Shown here in pieces: positions 44,110 through 55,730 of a DNA stretch of 64,000 nucleotides; within the stretch, counting starts at the first letter, position 1; every line of letters begins with the position of its first letter. The stretch comes from Spirometra erinaceieuropaei (taxonomy: Eukaryota > Platyhelminthes > Cestoda > Diphyllobothriidea > Diphyllobothriidae). The position numbers and the translations under genes were made by a program. The notes beneath the pieces were generated by a model. That model worked only from the letters and a program-made list of their open reading frames with translations. It was not told the origin of the DNA and did not search any database. Location: the NCBI GenBank assembly GCA_902702965.1, contig CACRXP010000554.1, positions 17,989-81,988 on the forward strand, read 5' to 3'.

Positions 44110-45250
44110 CGCATGGCTAATTACTCCGCCTGGGCGAAGTCTCGGCACCGAGCATGGAAGGAGAAAGTCGTTGCACTTGCTAGTAGACTGGGGGTCAGGG
44201 TGTCTAGCAACTTCAAATTCTTCCTGCTCATGAAAGTGCCCATCTAGGTGAGGTGGGTCAGAGCAAGAAAAGGGAAGTCTGTTAGTACAGGGTCCATAAG
44301 AGGTGCTTGGTGTAGTATAACTTCCATATTTGATTGGCTTGCTCTTCACAAGGTCATTGCAATGTGGCGTGTGGACTTGTTATGCAGAAGCATGGGGCCT
44401 TCGCCGTTAGTTAGAGTTGTTTAACAATTTCACAGTTGCCGATGGACCATTTCCACTGTAATCTTTGCTCCATGCCTGGAGCTGCGACGGTGCATTAATC
44501 CTACAGCAGAGCAGCAGTCAGTAACATAGTTTTTTTCCGGTCTGGGGTCAAGTTTTGCCTGAGCTCGTGGGCGCTGGTTCTTGATATGTCACTGCACCGA
44601 ATTTTCTGTGTTATTGCACAAGGTCCGAACTTCATCATGCTTAAGAATCTGTGCGAAAATAAATTCATTTTCGTTTCGCAATAAATGACAGCGCACTCAT
44701 CCCGCTGTGAGGATCGTTTTGGCAAACCACACACACCAAACCTGAAGTATACAAACCACCTTCGGACGGTGGTTTCGATACATAATTGCCAAAAGTTGTT
44801 CGCACAGAGCGGGCTGCCTCCATTGCACAGCGTTCCGGTTTTGTCTCATGAAGTGGCGGAAGTCAAAGGCCATGCCTTCCCCTATCACTTTACGTTGCGT
44901 CAAATGTACCTTTAAGTCCGATGCAACTGGTTGTCAGCTTGAGAAATGATGAACGCTCAGTAATGATAAGCCGGATGGTGTGTAACAGATTAGGCCAATT
45001 CTACACTACGAGTAGTCGAGAGTCAAAGTCACACACCACAGAGGCGGGCGAAACTTTCTGAATGGCTGAACACTTTTGGCCACAGTAATGATCTGTTTCT
45101 TCTCCCTGGAAAAGGGATATGCGTAGCTTCTGAATGCCTGCACACTTTACTGACTTAGTTTTGACGACACAGGTTGGATCTAGTGTAGAAGAGTGCCCAG
45201 CGTAACATGTGCATGCTCATTGTGAGCATTGTCTAATGAGAGGAAGCATA
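44110..45250 (-). pseudogene. mariner transposase fossil, right (inverted) copy
   Basis: Minus-strand blocks in order: FGVCGLPKRSSQRDE-like segment (about 44740-44690); LLRNENEFIFAQILKHDEV (44685-44630; the Asp-Glu of the first catalytic block is present, the Trp is lost); SAVGLMHRRSSRHGAKITV (44510-44455); GPMLLHNKSTRHIAM (44400-44355; the second catalytic Asp is lost); NMEVILHQAPL (44330-44300); and a HLDGHFHEQEEFEVA block (44240-44200). A 141-codon frame (44349-43924) stays open across the 3' part and into the PLE tail, as does 127 codons in the left copy. Dead overall. Confidence 0.7.
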
Positions 45251-45259
45251 GCCGAAAGT

Positions 45260-45790
45260 AACCGTTGAATGTGGAGCAATTCAGTCGATGAAAGCAATAG
45301 TGCTGCCCAGTCACAACTAGAAAAGCAGGACTGGACTAAACTAGGTGACGATGGGCCTGATGTAGGCCGCAGTAAATCCATGTAAGCTGAATTGCTGATT
45401 CCTGTTTCCTAGTGGGGATGGTAAATGACATGTTACGCGTGTAGGAAGTTATCGAGTGAAGAAGTGGACCACATCTGGCTTGTGAGGAAAGTTGAGGTGG
45501 TGAGGGATCAGACTGTGGTTGCTTCTGTAACAGAATGCCAGCGCCGAAAATCAGGGCGGACAGTGGAGGAGAAGAGGCCGTCGACGGCCACGTCATAGTG
45601 TATCCTCTGAGATGACTACTTCTGCAGCACTACAAGGAGGACGCGGGTCTATGAGAAGAAGTCAGAATCTTTACTAGCAGAAACATGCCCACTGATGTGA
45701 GATGACTGCTTCTCACATAGGAGCTGGTTTCCCTGTAGTTTAAGTTGCTTTGGACATTACTTTGGCTGAGGCCCACGGGCAAGCTCATCT
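45260..45790 (+). repeat. Unknown repeat unit R, copy 3 (inverted relative to copies 1-2)
   Basis: Reverse complement of 19870-20465 and 20840-21290, with landmarks tgaagaagtggaccacatct and agaaaagcaggactg. It sits between the mariner fossil and LINE RT sequence, as in the left block. Confidence 0.7.
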
Positions 45791-45929
45791 AAATTTGCCA
45801 CCAAAGAAAAACAGCCAGTAGTGGAAGTAATACCTGACCTTTTTAAATGTATGGTTGCAACTTATTAGTGTGCCGGCAATCCAAATCGCGAGCGTATTGT
45901 TTGTTGAATTTTGCCGATTTTTGCTTGTG

Positions 45930-47475
45930 TTGCGTATTGGAAATGGCCTATTTGCTGGAGAGCACCGGGATCCGACGCGGACCAGGCCGAGATCTACAAG
46001 TATGGCGGCCCTGCTAATGAGCAAACTGGCAGCAATATTCCAGGGAAAGTAGCGCCAAGGACAAGTTCCCCAGGATTTTAAGGATACGATAACCGTACAC
46101 CTCTACAAGCGGAATGGGAGCCAACAACTCTGTTACAATCACAGAGACATCCCGCTGCTTAACATTGCTGGGAATATCTTAGCTCGCATCCTTCTCAATC
46201 TTCTTAACAGCCAGCTGAATCAAGGGCTTCTCCCGGAAAACTAATTTGGCTTCTGACGACACCGCAGAACCATCGACGTTATTTTTGCCGACTGGCAACT
46301 TCAAGCGAAGTGTCAGGAAATGCGGACAAGCCTGTGCACTACCCTTTTTGACCTGACGAAAACCTTCGACACGGTGAATTCCGATGAATTCTGGAAACCC
46401 ATGCAGAAATTTGGCCGCTCTGAGAGATTCATGCAAATGGTGCGTTAGCTCCATGAAGAGTGAAGATGTGCATCACGGACAGCGGAACAACATCAGCATT
46501 TACGGTGATCGGTGTAATTAATGAGGGCTGCCTGCGTGCTTTCACCCTCTTTAGTCTCATGTTCTCTAGCAAGCCTATTGGGACGAGCACACTGAGCAGC
46601 AACATTGTCGACAGAACCGACACCCGTCTTCTCAACACTCACCGAATGCCAGCACCCACGCCGACTTCCACAGCGACTGTCCATGAACTACTCTTTCCGT
46701 ACGACTGAACATCCAACACTGAGACAGAAACAGACATGCAAAAGAGCCTAGGTCTCTTAGTCCCCGGCAGCGCTCTCTTCGGGCTGAACACCAGTATAGA
46801 CAAAACGATGGTCGTGCACCCGCCATCCCCCACACTGAAAACAACGTACCTCGCGTCACAGTTAACGCCACTCAACTCCAAACAGTGGATAAATTCGTTT
46901 GTTTAGTCAGCACACTTACATACAGCACAAAAACTGACGATGAAACTGCGCACCGGATGTCAAATACCATCTGAGACTTCAGCCGAATGCGGGTCCCCAA
47001 GTGGGACCACATTACCCTCCATCGCGACAGGACACTTAAATGTACAAATCTGTCATCTTAAGAACACTGCGGTATACAGCGGAAACCTGGACAGCTTACG
47101 AGAAGCTTGCGAGGGAATGCAGCCACCTCCACCTCAGATGCCTCCCAATAATAGTGAAACCGAGATGACAAGACAGGAATTCAGACACAGAAAGTCCTTG
47201 AAAAAACCGAGATCCTGAGCACTCACACCCTGTTGAGGCATATTCAGCTGCGCTGGATTGGCCACCTCGCGAGGATGTATGGCAAGTCCTTACCCAAGCG
47301 ACTCTTCTACGGCGACGTCTCCAGGAGTGTTCGTCCAAAAGAAGGACGAAAAGACGCTACAAGGACATACGAAAGAACCCTCTCAAGCATGTACAACCGG
47401 TCTGGAGAGGGGCAGTGAAGACAGGAGCAGCAGTCGGTAACAATCGGGAAAGGACATCCAAATATCTGTCGCCTA
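45930..47475 (+). pseudogene. LINE reverse transcriptase fossil (same family as 14564-17560)
   Basis: Plus-strand blocks: MSKLAAIFQGKWRQGQVPQD-like start (46015), DIPLLNIAGNILARILLN (46147-46200), LFDLTKTFDTVNSDEFW (motif A, 46347-46397), VKQG-like VINEGCLRAFTLFSLMF (motif B, 46510-46565), VHELLFPYD (motif C with ADD changed to PYD, 46680-46706), FGLNTSIDKTMVVH (46785-46815), and HIQLRWIGHLARMYGKSLPK (47240-47300) with LFYGDV. Frameshifts and stops throughout. No zinc-finger tail follows before 47475, unlike the minus-strand copy. Its 5' part overlaps the composite block duplicated at 19480-20825. Confidence 0.8.
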
Positions 47476-48175
47476 GAAAGAATACCTACTATAGCAATTC
47501 GAGTGGGTAATAGCCCTACATATTTGTTGTTTCACCTGACCTGCAGTAGGCATGCCGCCTCACTTCCATTATCAAGGTATCAATCAGGTGAGACTGTGCT
47601 AATGTAGACCGACCCTTGGTTTATCAACCTTGACCTGGGGTTCCACAGTTGAGGAGCGACCGCAGCAGTCGGTATGCGGCTATATCTAACCGCAGTCTAC
47701 AAGGGTAACCGGATTGCCACAGTTAAGACCAAAAGGGCGACTTGGAAGTCTCAAGCACCTCCGACCCACATCTACAACACCCAACCCATTTCAGAATGCC
47801 GACGTCGTAGACCCCTATCTCCTCTGTAACCCGTCCACAGACATTCACGAGGTTTTACTTTAAACCCATTCAGATACGGTCGCGCACGGGAGGCCTATTG
47901 ACAGAGTGCACCATGTTACTTGAGGGATGCAGTTAGAGAATCGAATCTCTTTTCAAATTTAGTTTAGTTGTATTAAGGGAAGAATGTGCGGACGCTTTTT
48001 AAGTCCCTGTTGGTTGTAAAATGTCTGAGAAAAAGCACCGGCAAGTAAGGTAAATTGAAAAAGAGATTGTTTGAGCAATTAGACGCGAAAAGCATCGTCC
48101 TGCTAGTTGACAGAATAGTAAATGTGAACCGCTACTGTCTTGCTGACAGTAGTATATTCATATGTAATATCTGTA
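47476..48175. other. Unassigned stretch
   Basis: No recognised feature. Confidence 0.35.
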
Positions 48176-51100
48176 ACTAGTTATGTAGGTGAATTTGGAG
48201 GGCTGGCAACGGAGGAGTTTGGTGCGTGTCGAGTTCGTACTTAAATTTATCCACACAGGAGGTGTGAACAGCATCAGCGGGCAGGGCCTTCCTCGCTGCA
48301 ACCACTCTGTTACTGAGGCAGAACTTACGTTCATTGGTTCTTGCTTTAACTGTGCGTATTTTTAGGAAATGGACGCTCAAAGTGGGCGTGTTAGCTTGAG
48401 GTCACCTCATATTCGCCTGTAGGAAGGTAGACTTAGATTGAAGGTTGACAGACTGTTTTCATAGGCCAGTATTCTCAGACCTTTGGTCATATTTGTCGCC
48501 TGCTCCTGGACCTTCTCTAAAACGGTGCAGTCTTTGACACTTCAAAGTCCCCATGCGGCGGCACGAAGGCTCTAAATATTTCAGAGATATCGTCTCCGTC
48601 AGGCCCCATGAAGGCTCGCTTGCTGAGTTGTCATATAAACATGGCCGGCCGCCTTCGTACACTTTAGCCTTTTGACTGTCGACTTTATGCAACAGTGTAC
48701 CGTTTAAAAAATTAAGTCCTCGGATTGGAGGCTCTACAGTTGCCAGGTTGAAAAAAGCTGCACTTAATTACAGTGAGGGGCATAAGCCAACGTTTTGACC
48801 AGTCGGTCTCCGTCTGCCACATTGTAAAAGTTTTTTGCAATTTTATGTCGTCAGCAGAGGGTAGCATCACGGTCTAGGTTCCTGACGCAGTAACTGATGG
48901 AAACAAAAATAACCTAGGTGCTGAAAGTGAGTACTGTGGGACGCCACTCACCAAGGTTACATCTGAGGACTTTTGGTGCCCGAATTGCATTCTTTGGGAC
49001 CGCCCAGTCAAAAAAGTGCTGGGTTCATACAAGGAGGCTTCCGAGAACCTACACACTGCGCAGTTTCTGCAGAAGACGTTCGTGAGAAACGCTGTCAAAG
49101 CTCTCTTTGAAGTTGATGCAGATAGTGTGAGTCATATTGCCTTGGCTGCGTGCTTTCGTCCAGCGTTCAAGTGAAAAGACCAGATAGGAACTACTACTGC
49201 GAAAGCTCTGTTGGGCATCGAAAAGGAGGTGACTTTTGCTCTAGGAACTTCATCAACGCTTTGTTGCTGATTTTCTCCATGATTTTGCTACAAATGGCTG
49301 CATTTATTCGCAGACGCCGACATCCTCTCCCAAATAGCGGAGTGATGGTTGCGGACTTCCAATCGGAGATTAAGCGTCCAGTGGCAAATGACGTCTGGAA
49401 GAGCAAGACTAACGCTTGGGCTATTCAGATGCTAGCCCTTTCAACAGCTTGACCGAGATTGCATCGGGGCCTGGGAAGATCGATTCTTTCAAATTTAACA
49501 ATTATTTCCTAATATTTACTTCGGTGAGAGTGATTGTTTCGAAAGCAGGCATTTCCTCGTTTGCATAAGTGGGTGGGAAAAAGTCGAGTTCCCTCGTCAT
49601 GACGAACCGGAAGAACTGAACGAGATGTTCAGCCTCATCCTCTTATTCTAAGATTTCCGCACCCTAGACCGTTTCTAACAGTGGGATTGGATCCTTATTC
49701 AGCGTACTCTGCCTTATATAACTGCAAAGGACTTTGGAATTAACCAGTACACGGTTCAACCGGTCCTTTTAGAAGACCCGTCGATCCCCGACAATGAGAA
49801 TTTTGACCCGGTTTCTCTATAACTTGTGAGTATTGAGCGATCCAGATACCCTATCAATGAGCGATCTTTTCCACAGTTTCCTCGTCTTGTTAACTTCCTT
49901 CTTTAAGGATAGAGTTAACCAGCGGTGTCTGTTCATTAGTCTTCTTCGCATGATTGGGCAGCGGTTGGAGATGAGCTTGCGAACTGACACCAAACCTCGC
50001 CGATATCATCAGAGAGTGTGGACGCATAGTTAAAAGGGCGAATATCATTTTCTATCTGTTCGAAATCGCTCTGCCAAATATCTGGTCGGAGGTCAAGCGC
50101 TTGAGAAGGCAAAGAGAATATGGCATATTCCTGTATGCAAACTGAGTGGACAACCTGACCTGATGGGGGAGGCAATTCACAACGTCGATGTCGTCAGGTT
50201 ACTCAGTGAGCACAAGGTCGAAATAGTTCATCTGTTGACCCTAGCGAAACCTCATCAGCAACATGGCGTGCTGCGTGCGAAACGAATGGCCAGTAGTACG
50301 CGGAAGCTGCTGATCGAATGTTGATACAGAGTAGTCATCGTGGGCCGAGTTCCAATTGATGCGACATGCATGAATGTCCTCAATACTAAAAGTATCCGGC
50401 CGCGTTGCAAATAATCTGAGCTCATCCGGCAGTTGGACATCAGTTTCGAGGTCATTACTCGGGGGTCGATACACCGTTGAGGTCTCGGGGCTTTGAGAAT
50501 CTGTCGCTCTTCTGGTTGACCATACTGCTTCCGTACTGCAAGGTAGCTTAGCAGTTTTTTCTGAAACATACAAACCATTCTTAACAAATGTATACCTCCA
50601 TCCCTTCGGTTTTCTCTGTCTCTGAGGAGCAGTTAAAACCCTGGAAGCACAAGCTCCCTGTCGTCAACCTCTTCCGACTACCATGTTTCTGTTATTGTAA
50701 TAACGTCTGGAGAGAGGTCATAGATATTTGGAGAGTACACTTTGCGCGTTGGAATACATGAGTCTGAGTTTGGAGTTCATGCAAGATCCGCGTATAACCC
50801 TGACACAGTCTACCGGCGTATCTGTGTTTCATTCGAACTGGCCTAATTTAGAGGTGGACAGAATGTCGTTTTAATATCTGGTCTTTGTAGCTTATCAGGT
50901 TTCATTCTCCGTCGGTTCGCCGTGTTCTCGATTCTGTGAATGGCCGGCTGTGCTTCATTCTTTCGGCTGGTGAGTAATCCGGGTCGTGGTCTTTTCTGCG
51001 AAGTGGCATTTGAACGGCTTCCAGTACACAAGACCTTGAGGATGGTGATTTCCTCCTATGGTTGCAGCATTTCGTTAAGTAGCTTCTGTAATTTCTTTAA

Positions 51101-51450
51101 GCCCGCAGCGATTCTTTCCTTGTGGGTGCAGGCGGAGGACTCTGAGGGGTCCTGAATTAGGATGCAGTGACCCCTGCCGGGCACTTCTCCATTTCTTGTG
51201 GATTAGTTGTCGTCGACTTACACTCTAGCCATGTCAAAGTGAGCTGACAAAAGCAGACGGCTGCGCTATTGATGCATTTGTCCCCGTGGAACTCGCCTGT
51301 GGTGCTTGCTGAGGCATCATAGGTGATTATGCGTGGAGTGGTTGACCTTACCGACGTTGAGGTCTCATCAACTCGGTCTTCAACTCTGTTGATACGGGAA
51401 GCAGTTTCGAAACGTTGCAAGGTATGATTCCGTAGTTTCTTGTGACCACT
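48176..51450 (-). pseudogene. CR1-like LINE fossil, long copy
   Basis: Minus-strand order: a 5' segment (51420-50850) with short unrecognised frames that may be ORF1 or linker; endonuclease start IYDLSPDVITITET (50745-50700); VYRPPSNDLETDVQLPDELR (50477-50420) with the GDFN-like position degraded; SDDIGEVWCQ linker (about 50010-49980); RT fingers LFQTSFATGRLISDWKSATI (49400-49340) and KIMEKISNKALMKFLEQ; GVPQYSLSAPRLFLF (motif B, 48940-48895); SADDIKLQKTF (motif C, 48855-48820, Asp pair intact); and EKVQEQATNMTKGLRILAYE (48525-48470). Stops and frameshifts make it inactive. At about 3.2 kb it is the longest LINE copy here. Confidence 0.8.
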
Positions 51451-53621
51451 AAGGGGGTAATTTCATTGTCGGTGGCGTGGATTTTCGCTCAGCTAGAAAT
51501 ATTAATCCATCAAGCATTTCTTAGAGAATTTTAGTTTTTGGATTAGTCTGCTGACGGAAATCTAGCTTCTACACCAACCTCCGGAGGACTCTAAATCTTG
51601 AGAATTAGACTTGATCTAGGCATCTACCCATACCTGGCCAATCGGATCATGTCGCTATCCCTCTTTGCATACATTCGAACCGTGCTTTATATGGTTCTTT
51701 CCCCTCTCTTAAGTGCTCGCTTTTAATCCGGCTATTTCTTGCCCATATCGTCGGTCTCAATTTGAAGCTTCGTGCAACTCCTTAGCTTGTTAAGTGTTAT
51801 GTAGCGACTGATCGGGGTTGACAAAGCATCGCAAAGTCCCCTAGTGCCAATAAATCCTCTCCCTCCAATATGCATCTCATCCTTTAGATTGTTTTAATTA
51901 TATAAGTTGTAAAATGCGTCTGCTTGGAAAGTTGAGGCTGCATTTTAATTACTCGCTCCTCCACCTGCTCCCTGTTGACGAAATTGCAATTGAAACTGGG
52001 GCATTACATCGACATTTTCAGATTTATCAGGGCAGTTTTGTACGCATGTGGTGTCAGCTGTGATTTTTGACATCGAAAGCGTCGCTAAGTCGAAGTAGAC
52101 GATTATTCTGATGCAATGTACGGCTGTAACGTGAAATTTCACTCCTTCCAACTATCCGTAAAATAGGCACATTTTCTTAGCTGCCGAGGTCTGTGCTACC
52201 ACACCGCATGTGTTTTGACAGATTTTCCAGGCGCGGTCGGTCAGGGCTTTTTGTCTGGCTCAGTTGCTGCTCTCGGCGGGCTTTATCTTCCGTCTTTTGG
52301 AGAGAAAGGAACAGTCTACAGCTTTGCCGACACAAGTGAGAAGACGAGTCCTGAGAGGCAGGTTGGAAGAAAGATAACAGATAGGTGGGGCAGACTTCAT
52401 ATTTGCCTCAAGGTTTCACTTCAACCTCTTGCCTATCATCAGGGTTGAAGTAGGAAAAATTTAGGAAATACGCAAAGGGCATGTACTACTTACAGAATGC
52501 AGGCCCAGCGTCCAGCCGCATCTGTGAAACTGTTATAGCAGGCCTTTGGTCATGTAGTAACTTCATTTGATTACCCATGCACCAGCTAACTTTATTTATG
52601 GCCCTATTAGAGAGGGGGTTTGAAAATGAATCGCGACATCATTAGAATAAAACACTTGTTCAAGTGTTGCGGCTTCTTCCTGTCTGTAGTATACATCTAT
52701 TGTTGTGTTTTTCCTATTTTTTGAGGCGTGTGTCTGAATTTGAGATGACTACCCGACCAGTATTAACGGAAAATCGAACTACTCAATAGCAGGAAAGAGG
52801 CTTGCTACAAAATGAATCCAAATGTGTCAGTCTAACTCCCAAGTTTTCCTGCACCTTTGAGATTCCTGGTTTGCCGTTAAACGCTTTGCAACTTGGACTT
52901 CCTGAGAACATTTTACTTTCTTAAGTTTTTATCTTTCAGATGACGAGAAAAATATTTTTCCTTAGCTCGGTTTGACCGTCGCATGCGACGACGGCCGTCA
53001 TGTGCCCTGCAGCAGACTGGGCGCAGGGCAGTGCTCTGTTCTGACTTAGCTTGCAGTGATTGCAGACTTCCACAGCATTTACCGCAATTGCGCCTCCTCG
53101 CTAACCTGGGGCCGGTGGCGGAACTGAGTCAGAACGGCCGGAGAGGAAATCGGGGGCAATTTCTGACAAAGACAACCAATTCATCTACGCGTACCACACA
53201 CGGTCAGTTCGCCCACGATGGACCAGATTGTCACAGAAACGAAGCAGGGGTGGCTCGGATCGCGCATGCGTGGGTGTGTGTGTGTGTGTGTGTGTGTGGT
53301 GACAATCATACAAGGCGGAATTGTGTGTAATTTATGACTTAGATCTACATACAGTGGGGCTGCGTGAGATTTTTGCATCATTTGACTAAATGTCCACTGT
53401 GTATCTCGCACGCAACCTAATGAATGTTGTCAAAACGAGGTTAGATTTGACTTCTCATAGGGACTCGTAGAATCCCTCATTGTTGAATTGAAGTAGAAAC
53501 TGCCGTCAGTGTAAGTAGACTGGCTGGACTAAAATGCTCCCTTGTTCTGAGGTTCATCCAAGAATTTATAGCAAGCTCGGCTAGATCGCAGTTGGTATCC
53601 AGGAATGGGGAAACGGACGGC
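51451..53621. other. Unassigned stretch with a CpG-richer part at 52980-53330
   Basis: 52980-53330 is GC- and CpG-richer than its surroundings, open for 115 codons on the plus strand, and ends in a GT microsatellite. The protein has no recognised domain. It could be a repeat or a regulatory region; nothing in the window matches it. Confidence 0.35.
53273..53299. repeat. (GT)13 microsatellite
   Basis: Uninterrupted TG/GT dinucleotides. Confidence 0.95.
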
Positions 53622-53990
53622 GACCTTAACCCTAACCCTAACCTTAACCTTCAACCTTAACGGCAACCCTAACCCTAACCGAAATCGTAAACGTAACCGT
53701 AGCCTTTAGACATAGCCGTAACTGAAAAATCTAGCCGTAATCCTGAAACTTAATCGTATGCTCAAGCTCTAACCGTAACCCGATAACCTAAGCCTAAAGG
53801 CATAACCCTAACCCGAAAATCGGAAACCATTAACCGGTACCCTAATCGTAACCTCAGACGTAAAACGGAAGCCAACCGGGTCAGATGTGATTACGGAAAC
53901 CCACAAAATAGCCCCAGTAAACAAACCCCTCAGCCACCTGTAATACAGGGCCTGGCTACCAACTGCGATCTAGCCTATACCTCAATGCCA
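53622..53990. repeat. Degenerate telomere-like array with part of the telomere-carrying element
   Basis: Starts with ccttaaccctaaccctaacc and decays over about 230 bp into CCNTAA/CCGTAA-type variants. It is followed by aacccctcagccacctgtaatacagggcctgg (53925-53956), which resembles the left interior of the elements at 9470-9500 and 12218-12248 (aaccccag..., aatac.gga). The order is array first, then left interior, so this may be the junction of two elements in tandem or a rearranged copy. Confidence 0.65.
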
Positions 53991-55114
53991 ACTCAACATT
54001 TCAGTGGCAGTGAATGATGCGAGTCATGCATTTTTTGTTTTCATTCTTCACTGTATTCATTGGTCGTCTGAGATCCGACTACCGTAAGTAATGAAGATGT
54101 ACCTGACAATGTGCCACCGGTCTGCCACTGAACCATCTTTCTATATTCGTTTTCCGGTAGTCAGCGAGTCCCAAGAACAGTCTCGTTTGCTTTGCCCGAT
54201 CCAGCAGCGGATCACCGAGCTTCGCCATGGCAGAAAAGCCGCTACATCCGACAGAAGACGAATGCTCATAATGATAACTTTCACTTTGTTCGTAATATCG
54301 AGCTAACTACAGCTCGTGGTTGTGTCGGAAAATAAGTATGCATATGCGCCATTGTTATGTCTGTTAATAGGCGAGGCCCATAGCGTCTATGTTCATTCGC
54401 TAAAGTCTAGAAAGCTTAAGAAAACACCGGTTATTTTTAGGGAGTTAATTTCATTATACACGAATAAAGAGTGCCGATGTGTAAAAACATAAACAGGCAG
54501 CTGCTTCACGCTCATTTTCAGTACGTCCCAGACCGCAATTGGATTCCATCTGTTAACCTGGTGATCACGGACCAAAATTCTAGGCTGTTTGAATACCGTT
54601 AGTTTTCTTTTTCCTCGGGCAGGATGCCCTAAAGAACTCTCATTGTCTGACTGAAATTAGATCATACTATTGATATTGTTGACGTCGCAATTCTGGTATT
54701 GAGGTTTTGGATGGGTTCTTAGAGTGGCATAACTGCGTTGAAAAACTCGCAACGGCGAGAGGGAGAATGAGGTGGTTGGTGAGTAAGACACACAGAGGGA
54801 GAGGTTAGGACAAGGAGAAGGAGGAGAGCAGGAGTGTCCCCAAGGTTTGGACTCCTACGGTCTCGGGGGTTGCTCTGGCGAAAGACTGCATTTCCTCAAA
54901 AACATAGACAAATTCGAGGGACATTTGGAGAACTATTCGCCCATTGAGCCTTTAGAACTTTAACTTCCACCGCACCTTTGAGAATGGCACGCATTGGAAT
55001 CTATAGAAGACTGTTTGCTCGTTGACAGGACCATAAAAGTAAGATTGTTGTAACTAGATGCTTAGGGTATGAAAAAGATGTTAATTATTCTTTCATCATA
55101 AATACTGATTCTTG
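53991..55114. other. Unassigned stretch
   Basis: No recognised gene. An open frame at 54091-54306 (+) is not recognised. Confidence 0.35.
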
Positions 55115-55152
55115 AATAAGGAGACACGATCGCCGGGACAAGAGCTTTATTA

Positions 55153-55194
55153 AACTGACGTTTCGGATTCCTACTCGAATCCATCATCAGAGAC
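55153..55194 (-). ncRNA. Hammerhead-like motif, PLE family 1 (well preserved)
   Basis: Minus strand: GTCT-CTGATGA-T, perfect six-pair stem ggattc/gaatcc with loop gagtag, GAAAC-GTC. The downstream stem I strand is altered (AGTT rather than AGGC). Confidence 0.6.
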
Positions 55195-55225
55195 AAAAAA
55201 ACAGAAAACCCATTTCTGATTTTTT

Positions 55226-55267
55226 GTCTCTGATGATGGATTCGAGTAGGAATCCGAAACGTCAGGC
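55226..55267 (+). ncRNA. Hammerhead-like motif, PLE family 1 (best preserved)
   Basis: GTCT, CTGATGA, extra T, perfect six-pair stem ggattc/gaatcc with loop gagtag, GAAAC, GTC, AGGC. All conserved core bases of a hammerhead are present; stem I can form four pairs. Stem III is the only deficient part, unless formed between two RNA copies through the self-complementary ACGT. Confidence 0.65.
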
Positions 55268-55648
55268 TAATAAAGCTCTTGTCCCGGCGATAGTGTCTTT
55301 TTCTTCAAGACTAGTTCCTGGGACTCGTCTCTTCGCTTCTATGGATAATTACTGAGTATTACATGAGTTCAACGAGCCTGAACATGTCCACGGCGACTGA
55401 TTACTACTTCAGTCAGTTTATAATAACTTAGCAGGACAATATTTCGCAATTTCCCTTAAAATTTCGTATACACAGTGTCTATGCTGTGCCTTCTTTCAGG
55501 CAAAGAAATAAAGTAGCAGGTTTTACTGGGTCTCAAGACCTTCACGTGCATTTAAAGGCTGATTGTTTGAAGAACTTCACGGAAATGGCTGCTTTTAATT
55601 GTCCTAACCTCTAAGATCATTCATTTGATCCGATTGTGAAGAATATGA

Positions 55649-55729
55649 CGCCTTCGGCGGGACCCGAACCTGCAACTGCAGGGCATGACTTCAGTACGAC
55701 CAGCGCTCTAACCATCTGAGCTAGGAGGC
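55649..55729 (-). repeat. tRNA-like sequence (threonine-tRNA-like ends) or SINE head
   Basis: On the minus strand it begins gcctcctagctcagatggtt, with a good D-arm (GCTC/GAGC) and A box, and has a T-arm with ggttcgggtcccgcc (one mismatch). The acceptor stem pairs at five of seven positions. The anticodon arm does not fold: ctggt is not matched after the loop, and the middle is too long at 81 nt overall. A functional tRNA is unlikely; a tRNA pseudogene or SINE head fits better. Confidence 0.5.
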
Positions 55730-55730
55730 T

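Larger units (their letters stand above)
55115..55330. mobile_element. Stand-alone PLE-end palindrome (family 1)
   Basis: Two ~83-bp copies of the PLE terminus are near-perfect inverted repeats (55119-55199 and 55220-55303) separated by only about 20 bp. There is no coding sequence. The right copy continues into tcaagactagttcctgggac, the family's outer sequence, and a gactcgtctcttcgcttcta extension also seen at 22795-22810. The two arms are much more alike than other copies in the window, so the unit looks young or has been kept alike. Confidence 0.8.

Noticed and set aside
52983..53330. 115-codon plus-strand frame in a CpG-richer region as a gene
   Set aside because: No recognised domain and it ends in a GT microsatellite; an open frame of this size is expected by chance in GC-richer DNA.
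55649..55729. Functional tRNA gene
   Set aside because: D- and T-arms look right, but the anticodon stem cannot form and the acceptor stem has two mismatches.
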